A stretch of DNA of 5,002 nt from Desulfobulbaceae bacterium (GTDB lineage: Bacteria > Desulfobacterota > Desulfobulbia > Desulfobulbales > Desulfobulbaceae): assembly GCA_026986885.1 (NCBI GenBank), contig JALSNT010000062.1:1-5002 (forward strand). Direction: 5' to 3'. Below are positions 1 to 5,002 of this stretch, in pieces; position 1 is the stretch's first letter, and every line of letters starts with the position of its first letter. The notes under the pieces are model-generated. The model saw only the letters and a program-made list of their open reading frames with translations, ran no database searches and was not told where the DNA came from. The position numbers and the translations under genes are program-made.

Positions 1-49
1 GTTACTGTTAGCCTTTGAACTGGTAATAACCAGGAGGCGGATTCCATGA
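1..49 (+). CDS. batA: C-terminal tail of an upstream BatA-like VWA protein (partial, 5' end outside the window)
   Basis: Reading from base 2, the frame gives LLLAFELVITRRRIP followed by TGA at 47-49. A hydrophobic stretch followed by a short basic tail ending in RRxP-type residues is how BatA-type VWA proteins usually end, after their last transmembrane helix. The stop codon overlaps the ATG of the next gene (ATGA at 46-49), the translational coupling expected inside a bat operon. Only 15 residues are visible, so the family call rests mainly on position directly upstream of a BatB-like gene and on the character of the tail. No catalytic or metal-binding part can be seen. It could be another membrane protein of the same operon. 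Confidence 0.6.
   Translation, partial: LLLAFELVITRRRIP
32..37 (+). promoter_or_regulatory. Shine-Dalgarno site of the BatB-BatC fusion gene
   Basis: A perfect AGGAGG lies 8 bases before the ATG at 46 and 14 bases before the second in-frame ATG at 52. The spacing favours the first ATG as the start. The site lies inside the end of the upstream coding sequence, consistent with coupled translation. Confidence 0.8.
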
Positions 50-2064
50 CCATGAACATTCATTTTTCCCAACCGCTCTGGCTTGCTGTCGGCGCATTTA
101 TCTGCCTGCTGTTTCTTTTTTTCATACGCTTTGCCGGTCGCAGGAGACAGGCGCGCCTGGCACGCTTTGCCTCACAACAGAGGATTCAACAGTTGACCGC
201 TGATATCTCGCTTCCACGGCGACGCTTGAAAACAACCCTGCTGGGGCTCGCCTTAACGGGATTGCTGCTCGCCCTTGCAGGTCCGCAATACGGTGAGCAA
301 TGGCTTGAGGTCAGGCAACGGGGTATTGATATTCTCATCGCCCTGGACTGCTCCCGTTCCATGCTGGCCCCGGATATTCGCCCCAACCGCTTGCAACGGG
401 CAAAACTGGCTGTCAAAGACTTTGTTACCAAACTTGACGGCGACAGAATCGGTTTACTTCCCTTTGCCGGCAGTTCATTTCTCATGTGTCCGTTGACCAC
501 TGATTATGACGCTTTTCTTACCTCACTTGATGCCGTAACTCCGGGCAGTATCCCGGTGGGCGGCACCAATATCGGCGGTGTCATTACCAGGGCGGCCAAA
601 ATTCTTGCAGGTGAAACCAATCATAAAATACTCATTCTGGTCACCGATGGTGAAAATCTCCAGGGACAGGCGATAATTGCGGCCAAAAAGGCCGCTGAAG
701 AAAAAATGACCATTTACACGGTGGGCGTCGGCACCAGGGCAGGTGAACTGATACCGGACACGCAAAACAGAGGCGAATTTATCAAGAATAAAGCCGGTCA
801 TTTTATCCGCTCCCGACTGGATGAAAAGACATTGCAACGGATCGCCGATATTACCGGCGGCATCTATGCGCCGTTAGGCGCCATGGGCCAGGGGTTCAGC
901 ACCATCTATCAGGATAAACTCAAGCGAATACCCAAGCAGGCCCATCAGGAAAAAAGACAACGGCGGCCCATCGAACGGTTTTACTGGCCGCTGGCCGTTG
1001 CCCTCATCCTGCTGATGATCGAATTTCTGGTCAGCGAAAGAAAATCAGGCCGTTTCCCCGGTTTCCTTCCGGGTAAAGGCGACCGTCGCCGTCTCTTCAA
1101 CAACCGGAAATCACTTATTGTATTACTGGTACTTGCATTTCATCCCGCAAATGCCAATGGTTCAACCGCTGAAAATCTTTTCCATGCGGGTAAACTGGAT
1201 CAGGCAGAAAAAGCATACGCCGATATTTTGAAAAAACAGCCCCATAACCCGGTATTACTATTTAACATGGGAGACGTGCAATACCGGAAAAAGAAATACG
1301 ACAAGGCGCTCGAATCTTTCACAGGGGCACTGGCAACCGATGATCTTGATTTGCAGGCCAAGTCCTATTTCAATCTCGGCAACACCCGGTATCAGTTGGG
1401 GCAAAAGGTGGAGAAAACCGATCCTCAACAGGCGATCAAACATTTCAATCGGGCCATCAGGGCCTATGAAAACAGCCTCAAACTGCATCCAGCTGATCCG
1501 GAAGCCAGGGAGAATCTCGCCCTGGTTAAAAAATTAGTCAACGAACTGAAAAAACAGCAGAAAAAAAGGGAACAAAAACAAAAACACAACCGGAAAAATC
1601 AACAGAATAAGAAAAAGAAAGGGAAGAAAAAGAACAAAAACAGCACAACGGATAAAAAAGCAGGCGCAACGAACAAATCCGGCGGCGACAATAAGGGCAA
1701 CAGGCCTGAAAAAGAGAACGGGCAGCAGAAAAACAGCCCCGCAAGCGGCAAAAAAAGTGGCAGCAGCGACCAACAGAAGAATAGCGGCGGAAAAAATCAG
1801 GCAAAGGACAAGACCGGGAAAACCGGCGATAAGGGAAAAGCAAAGCCGCAGGGCAATACGGCCGGACAACCGGCAAACGGCCAGACGACCGGCGAGCATG
1901 CCATGACCATGAGTCGTCGGGACCAGCAGCGCCGTCAACAGGGAAAGATGACCAGAGGCGAGGCCGTAAATCTGCTGGACGCCTTGAAAAACGAGGAGGG
2001 GCGGCTTGAATTTGTCCCCGGCAAAACCGGCAGCAGCGAGCAATCAGTCGACAGAAACTGGTAG
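46..2064 (+). CDS. batB: BatB-BatC fusion: membrane-anchored VWA domain protein with C-terminal TPR repeats
   Basis: Of 672 residues, the N-terminal part matches BatB. Hydrophobic helices lie at about 11-28 and 63-79, separated by an Arg-rich loop expected in the cytoplasm. A VWA domain spans about 92-290, followed by a third helix at about 312-330. The MIDAS metal site is complete: D101-C-S103-R-S105, T174 in GGTNIG and D201 in TDGEN. The stretch LAPDIRPNRLQRAK after the MIDAS motif is typical of BatA/BatB. A basic loop (331-355) leads to a second hydrophobic stretch (356-367) ending in an AxA motif at 368-370, which looks like a retained signal peptide. After it come about three TPR units (375-495), including NMGDVQYRKKKYDKALESF and YFNLGNTRYQLG. 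A Lys/Gln/Asn/Gly-rich linker spans about 502-619. The conserved BatC-type end (MTRGEAVNLLDALKNEE, 635-651) shows the frame is intact through the linker. VWA-TPR fusions of this kind are known in Proteobacteria. Membrane topology and a scaffold role in a MoxR/Bat complex are inferred. Confidence 0.92.
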   Translation: MTMNIHFSQPLWLAVGAFICLLFLFFIRFAGRRRQARLARFASQQRIQQLTADISLPRRRLKTTLLGLALTGLLLALAGPQYGEQWLEVRQRGIDILIALDCSRSMLAPDIRPNRLQRAKLAVKDFVTKLDGDRIGLLPFAGSSFLMCPLTTDYDAFLTSLDAVTPGSIPVGGTNIGGVITRAAKILAGETNHKILILVTDGENLQGQAIIAAKKAAEEKMTIYTVGVGTRAGELIPDTQNRGEFIKNKAGHFIRSRLDEKTLQRIADITGGIYAPLGAMGQGFSTIYQDKLKRIPKQAHQEKRQRRPIERFYWPLAVALILLMIEFLVSERKSGRFPGFLPGKGDRRRLFNNRKSLIVLLVLAFHPANANGSTAENLFHAGKLDQAEKAYADILKKQPHNPVLLFNMGDVQYRKKKYDKALESFTGALATDDLDLQAKSYFNLGNTRYQLGQKVEKTDPQQAIKHFNRAIRAYENSLKLHPADPEARENLALVKKLVNELKKQQKKREQKQKHNRKNQQNKKKKGKKKNKNSTTDKKAGATNKSGGDNKGNRPEKENGQQKNSPASGKKSGSSDQQKNSGGKNQAKDKTGKTGDKGKAKPQGNTAGQPANGQTTGEHAMTMSRRDQQRRQQGKMTRGEAVNLLDALKNEEGRLEFVPGKTGSSEQSVDRNW

Positions 2065-2133
2065 CCCCGGCCAAAGGAATCAGGAAATAAACAAAAAATA
2101 TATACTCGTAATGCTGGATGTAACCCAACATTT

Positions 2134-2188
2134 AACTACGAATATCGAATTTCAAACTGCAGAATTTCGAACCGCAGCAACAGGAGCG
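2134..2188 (+). repeat. Direct repeat copy A, with an internal 15-bp tandem duplication
   Basis: Bases 2134-2164 match 2333-2363 at 27 of 31 positions, and all four differences are transitions. Within this copy a 15-bp unit occurs twice in tandem: 2147-2161 (GAATTTCAAACTGCA) and 2162-2176 (GAATTTCGAACCGCA), with two mismatches. The right end (2171-2188, ACCGCAG..CAGGAGCG) matches 2355-2372 at 16 of 18 positions. Copy A therefore looks like copy B plus one extra 15-bp unit. The style resembles short dispersed repeats found between genes in environmental bacterial genomes. That comparison is an inference. Confidence 0.75.
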
Positions 2189-2213
2189 TGCCCTCGAAGT
2201 CTCGCAGAGTAGC

Positions 2214-2291
2214 AGGTCTGCTTGCGCGCAGCGAAAGCGGACAGGAGATTGCCATCATCAATGTCCGGTTTCGCTGAACTCAACCAGACCT
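2214..2291. repeat. Long imperfect inverted repeat (hairpin or cruciform) between the two direct repeats
   Basis: Bases 2229-2243 (CAGCGAAAGCGGACA) pair with 2262-2276 (TGTCCGGTTTCGCTG): 14 of 15 pairs, one G-G mismatch, and an 18-nt loop. After a symmetric 8x8 internal loop, 2214-2220 (AGGTCTG) pairs perfectly with 2285-2291 (CAGACCT). Together they form a 78-bp structure with 21 pairs out of 22 stem positions. No T-run follows, so it is not a standard intrinsic terminator. It could be a structured RNA, an mRNA processing or stability element, or the core of a small repeat element. Confidence 0.7.
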
Positions 2292-2332
2292 ACACTATCT
2301 ACACCTAAGGCGGAATACCAGCAACCTGACAT

Positions 2333-2372
2333 AATTATGAATATCAAATTTCAAACCGCAGAAGCAGGAGCG
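2333..2372 (+). repeat. Direct repeat copy B
   Basis: This is the second copy of the repeat seen at 2134-2188, starting 199 bp downstream and lacking the internal 15-bp duplication. The shared core includes GAATATC, AATTTCAAAC, GCAGAA and CAGGAGCG. It lies about 100 bp upstream of the batD start. Confidence 0.75.
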
Positions 2373-2462
2373 CGTCCCCGCAATGTGTCTTAAAAATTTC
2401 TTGTTTTTTTATGACAGGAAATGAGGAGTAACACGCTGAATTGAGGTTACAAAAAAAGGTAC

Positions 2463-2466
2463 AGGA
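2463..2466 (+). promoter_or_regulatory. Weak Shine-Dalgarno site of batD
   Basis: AGGA lies 5 bases before the ATG at 2472, a short and weak site compared with the AGGAGG motifs before the two neighbouring genes. An in-frame TGA at 2442-2444 excludes a start further upstream. A stronger GAGGAG at 2423-2428 is too far away to serve this ATG directly. Confidence 0.5.
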
Positions 2467-2471
2467 CAACC

Positions 2472-4364
2472 ATGAAAATAAAAATATCCGCACAGCATGC
2501 AACATATATCACGGTATTGATGATCTTATTATTATTATCGTCATCAATCACGCCGTTGCTCTCCGGCAATCTGTGGGCAGCCGATGTATCCGTTCAGGCT
2601 GTTTTGCAGCCGACCACATTCGGAATTGATGAAAATGCACGCCTGACCGTAACGGTTACCGGGGCACGCTCTGCCACTCCCGGTCAACCGACCGGGGACG
2701 GCCTCCGTTTTTTCTCCCGGGGACAAAGCACCCAGCTGCAATGGATAAACGGCCAATCATCCTCCTCTGTTTCTTTTACCTGGCTGGTACAGGCAACGCA
2801 GACCGGTTCCCATACCATTGCCCCCATATCAATCCAGGTAGACGGTAAGACCTACACAACCAAAGCCATTACCTGCCGGGTGACACCTGCTGCCGCCGCA
2901 CCTGCACCCCGGGGAGGACAGCCGGTACAGCCCCCGCCTGCGACCAGACTCCGTTCAGGCGTTGCCGATCAAATCGGATTCATGCGCGTTGTCCCGAAAA
3001 AAGAAACAATCTACGCCGGGGAAAGGCTTCCCTTTACCCTGAAAGCATACTTCCGGCAGGGCATGCAGGTAACCATCAAGGACAACCCGCATCTCACCGG
3101 CGACACCTTTATCCTGGAATCCATGGACAAAAAACCGGTTCAAAGCGAAGAAACAGTGAACGGCGTCCCCTACACCCTCTTGAGCTGGCATGGAGCGGTT
3201 GCCGCCGTTAAGCAGGGAAAATATCCCCTGGAATTCTCCCTGGCCACCTCCCTGCTGGTGCGGACCCGGCGACAACATCCATCGTCCATGTTTGGCTCTC
3301 CCCTGTTTAATGATCCGTTTTTTGATGATTTTTTTGGTGGTTACACGCAAAAAAATATTACGCTCCTGTCACCACAACAGGAAATTAACGTCCATGACCT
3401 GCCGACAACAGGCAGACCGCCAGAATTCAGCGGTGCTATCGGCTCCTTCAGCCTGTCGGTCAAGGCCAGGCCAACCACGGTTGCCCCCGGCGATCCCATC
3501 ACTCTGCATATGATTATCCAGGGAAACGGTAGCTTTGACCGGGTTAAAGCGCCGCTGTTTACCGGTAAAGCCGCCGACTGGAAGACCTATCCCCCCTCGG
3601 CAGGCAAACAGGAAACCACCGGCAATACGACAACCAAGGAATTTGAGCAGGCGATTATTCCCCTGGATAAGGCAGTTGATCATATTCCACCGGTACGTTT
3701 TTCCTATTTTGATCCGGAAACGGGAAAATATATCCGCCTGCAGAGCGACCCCATTGCCCTCAACATGCAGACAACCGCCACCACCGGGCAGGTAGAGAAA
3801 AGGGAAACACCCACCGCCGGGAAACAGCCTGCCGCACAGCCGCAGCAACCACAACCTGAAGGGAAGGCTTTGTCGGCAACACGGGAGCTGCCGGCACCGA
3901 TTCATACCAGCCTGGGCCGGACCGTCACGCAAATACGGCCCCTTTACCTGCGACTATGGTTTCAGGTGCTGCTCATCGCCTCCCTGCTTGTTTTTCTGAC
4001 GGCAATGCTGCTGAGACGGCGCAACAGAAAAATGCAGGCCCATCCTGAAATAATTGAACAAAAAAAGATTGCCGCCGACATCTCAACCCTGGTGCGCGAG
4101 GCACAGGCAGCCATGCAGGAACAGGAGGAAAATCGTTTTCTGCAGCTTTGCCGGAACATTCTGCAGGTCTATTTCGGGTTTATCTGGCAGATAGAGCCAA
4201 AGGCAATCAGCGCCGCTGATCTTGAACAACGGCTGCCGGCTGACTCGCCGCTGCCGCACATTCTACGCCAGGCAGAACATGCCGCCTACAGCGGTGAAAA
4301 AACAACAGCAGAGGAGATGCAGCGGATCTATGAAACTCTCCGGCAGGAGGTCAATAAACAATGA
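2472..4364 (+). CDS. batD: BatD, periplasmic beta-sandwich protein with one C-terminal membrane anchor
   Basis: The 630 residues are within the usual BatD size. A signal peptide (1 to about 36) has a hydrophobic core at 13-30 and a likely cleavage site near LWA-A (34-37). A first Ig-like beta-sandwich lies at about 38-137, followed by an Ala/Pro-rich linker (138-157). The second region, about 160-315, contains the BatD-typical IYAGERLPFTLKAYFR (180-195) and the Phe/Asp-rich NDPFFDDFFGG (280-290). A third sandwich (about 321-435) has GSFSLSV followed by GNGSFD (351-356). A Pro/Gln-rich linker (446-470), a transmembrane helix (496-514) with an RRR stop-transfer sequence, and a helical cytoplasmic tail (515-630) complete it. 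The ATG at 2472 is chosen because it begins the signal peptide. The gene overlaps the next by ATGA. BatD belongs to the "oxygen tolerance" family. Its molecular function is unresolved, and a role in assembling or sensing through the Bat VWA complex is inferred. Confidence 0.93.
   Translation: MKIKISAQHATYITVLMILLLLSSSITPLLSGNLWAADVSVQAVLQPTTFGIDENARLTVTVTGARSATPGQPTGDGLRFFSRGQSTQLQWINGQSSSSVSFTWLVQATQTGSHTIAPISIQVDGKTYTTKAITCRVTPAAAAPAPRGGQPVQPPPATRLRSGVADQIGFMRVVPKKETIYAGERLPFTLKAYFRQGMQVTIKDNPHLTGDTFILESMDKKPVQSEETVNGVPYTLLSWHGAVAAVKQGKYPLEFSLATSLLVRTRRQHPSSMFGSPLFNDPFFDDFFGGYTQKNITLLSPQQEINVHDLPTTGRPPEFSGAIGSFSLSVKARPTTVAPGDPITLHMIIQGNGSFDRVKAPLFTGKAADWKTYPPSAGKQETTGNTTTKEFEQAIIPLDKAVDHIPPVRFSYFDPETGKYIRLQSDPIALNMQTTATTGQVEKRETPTAGKQPAAQPQQPQPEGKALSATRELPAPIHTSLGRTVTQIRPLYLRLWFQVLLIASLLVFLTAMLLRRRNRKMQAHPEIIEQKKIAADISTLVREAQAAMQEQEENRFLQLCRNILQVYFGFIWQIEPKAISAADLEQRLPADSPLPHILRQAEHAAYSGEKTTAEEMQRIYETLRQEVNKQ
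4345..4350 (+). promoter_or_regulatory. Shine-Dalgarno site of the BatE-like gene, inside batD
   Basis: AGGAGG lies 10 bases before the ATG at 4361, within the last codons of batD. With the ATGA overlap it fixes the start and indicates coupled translation. Confidence 0.75.
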
Positions 4365-5002
4365 AAAGCAATCACTTAGGACAGTTATTTCTCATTCTCC
4401 TCGCCGGCCTGTTGCTCGTCCCCATATCCAATACAAAGGCGTCGAATACAAAGGCCGCCGACTCTTTTGATCTGGGAAACCAGGCATATATGCACAAAGA
4501 TTATACCGCCGCTCTCAACTATTACCGGCAAACCGCAGCAGAGCGGGGTTATTCAGCCGCACTGCTCTACAATATGGGCAACAGTTACGCCCGACTCGGC
4601 AAAACAGGGCCGGCTATCCTGGCCTACGAACAGGCCCGGCTCCTTGAGCCATCCAATCCGGATATTCAGGCAAACCTGACAGCCGTCCGCAAGGCAAACG
4701 GCATCTACAGGCAGGACCAACCCTGGTGGCAACGGGCGATAACCATCCTCAACGCGGACCAATGGCTGCTCATTTTCGCTATATCATTTGCGCTGTTCAG
4801 CGCTTGTTTCCTTTTGCCTGTGGTGTTGAAAAATACATCCTGGTATACACGTACCCTCAAGGCGGCGACAACCGTCACCCTTCTCTGCGCTCTGCTTGCT
4901 CTTGTCCCGACGACATACGGCTATTACCACCGGCAGGACGGGGTTGTTCTCGATCAGACCCGGCTGAGAATTTCCCCCTTTGCCGAGGCGGATTCGGCAG
5001 GT
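4361..5002 (+). CDS. batE: BatE-like TPR membrane protein (partial, 3' end outside the window)
   Basis: The frame is open for 214 codons from the ATG at 4361 to the window edge. The N-terminus is a signal peptide (MKSNHLGQ, then hydrophobic 9-22) ending in a tandem SNTKA repeat (23-32). A TPR region spans about 36-110. Its second unit, YNMGNSYARLGKTGPAILAY (70-89) followed by EQARLLEPSNPDIQANL, is the hallmark BatE TPR. Two transmembrane helices follow, at about 135-156 and 168-187. The last visible residues (GVVLDQTRLRISPFAEA, 194-210) look like the first strands of the SH3-like domain that ends BatE proteins. The start overlaps the batD stop (ATGA), with AGGAGG 10 bases upstream. BatE is thought to act with the BatB-BatC TPR module in the periplasm. 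That role is known only from family context. The end of the SH3-like domain is not seen. Confidence 0.9.
   Translation, partial: MKSNHLGQLFLILLAGLLLVPISNTKASNTKAADSFDLGNQAYMHKDYTAALNYYRQTAAERGYSAALLYNMGNSYARLGKTGPAILAYEQARLLEPSNPDIQANLTAVRKANGIYRQDQPWWQRAITILNADQWLLIFAISFALFSACFLLPVVLKNTSWYTRTLKAATTVTLLCALLALVPTTYGYYHRQDGVVLDQTRLRISPFAEADSAG
4427..4456 (+). repeat. 15-bp in-frame tandem duplication in the BatE-like gene
   Basis: TCCAATACAAAGGCG (4427-4441) is followed directly by TCGAATACAAAGGCC (4442-4456): 13 of 15 bases match and both encode SNTKA. The duplication keeps the frame and falls at the end of the signal peptide. Confidence 0.85.

Larger units (their letters stand above)
2065..2471. 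other. 407-bp intergenic gap inside the bat operon, with repeats and a hairpin
   Basis: No convincing protein-coding gene is present. The gap is more AT-rich at both ends than the flanking genes. It holds two copies of a degenerate direct repeat (2134-2188 and 2333-2372), a long imperfect inverted repeat between them (2214-2291), and a weak hairpin at 2110-2132 (8 bp with one mismatch, 7-nt loop). A T7 run at 2404-2410 has no GC-rich stem in front of it. No clear -35/-10 pair or known riboswitch was recognised. bat genes usually lie close together, so the gap looks like an insertion or a regulatory/RNA segment. Which of these it is cannot be decided from the sequence alone. Confidence 0.8.

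Noticed and set aside
46..1912. ATGACCATGA occurring at both 46 and 1903
   Set aside because: Both encode Met-Thr-Met in the same gene. Ten bases is too short to be meaningful, and the second lacks a ribosome site.
1534..2131. Two long minus-strand reading frames opposite the lysine-rich linker
   Set aside because: They are antisense to a verified coding region with a skewed A-rich composition that lacks stops on the other strand. The products are Phe/Leu/Cys-rich strings without family features.
2111..2212. 33-codon frame starting at ATG 2111 in the gap
   Set aside because: There is no Shine-Dalgarno site at a usable distance, and it reads straight through the direct repeat.
2134..2372. 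CRISPR-like array
   Set aside because: There are only two degenerate repeat copies, 199 bp apart, with a hairpin between them and no regular spacers.
2385..2411. Possible intrinsic terminator at the T7 run
   Set aside because: No GC-rich stem precedes the T-run. The only pairing is A-rich to T-rich.
2441..2629. 62-codon frame starting at TTG, with GAGGAG at 2423-2428 upstream
   Set aside because: It runs out of frame through the BatD signal peptide, has a 12-base spacing to a weak TTG start, and its product has no family character.
3369..3932. 187-codon minus-strand frame inside batD
   Set aside because: It overlaps well-supported BatD domains over its whole length and has no ribosome site or recognisable protein features.

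Overview
The window holds part of a Bat ("Bacteroides aerotolerance") operon, all on the plus strand. The order is the last codons of a BatA-like VWA protein, a fused BatB-BatC protein (VWA domain plus TPR), BatD, and the first 214 codons of a BatE-like TPR/membrane protein that runs off the right edge. The products look like envelope proteins: multiple membrane segments, signal peptides, a VWA metal-binding (MIDAS) site, TPR repeats and beta-sandwich domains facing the periplasm. The source is a Gram-negative bacterium. Mid-range GC, the fused BatB-BatC layout and the sequence style suggest a deltaproteobacterium (Desulfobacterota, possibly Desulfobulbaceae-like). That placement is an inference, not a demonstrated assignment.

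Layout. Positions 1-49 are the C-terminal tail of the upstream VWA gene, which overlaps the next start by ATGA. Positions 46-2064 encode the BatB-BatC fusion. Positions 2065-2471 are a 407-bp non-coding gap, unusually long for this operon. It contains two copies of a degenerate direct repeat about 200 bp apart, with a long imperfect inverted repeat between them. Positions 2472-4364 encode BatD, which overlaps the next start by ATGA. Positions 4361-5002 are the BatE-like gene, incomplete at its 3' end.

How the genes work together. In known bat loci a MoxR-type AAA+ ATPase, a DUF58 protein and two VWA proteins precede the TPR and BatD proteins. They are thought to form an inner-membrane/periplasmic complex with a chaperone-like or envelope-stress role. 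The original aerotolerance assignment is disputed in some bacteria. Tight translational coupling (ATGA) at two of the three junctions supports co-expression. The third junction is broken by the repeat-bearing gap.

The genes themselves are a known system. The points most worth a second look are the intergenic repeat/hairpin element, the signal-peptide-like segment kept at the BatB/BatC fusion joint (which could allow cleavage into two proteins), and a tandem SNTKA duplication at the predicted signal peptidase site of the BatE-like protein.
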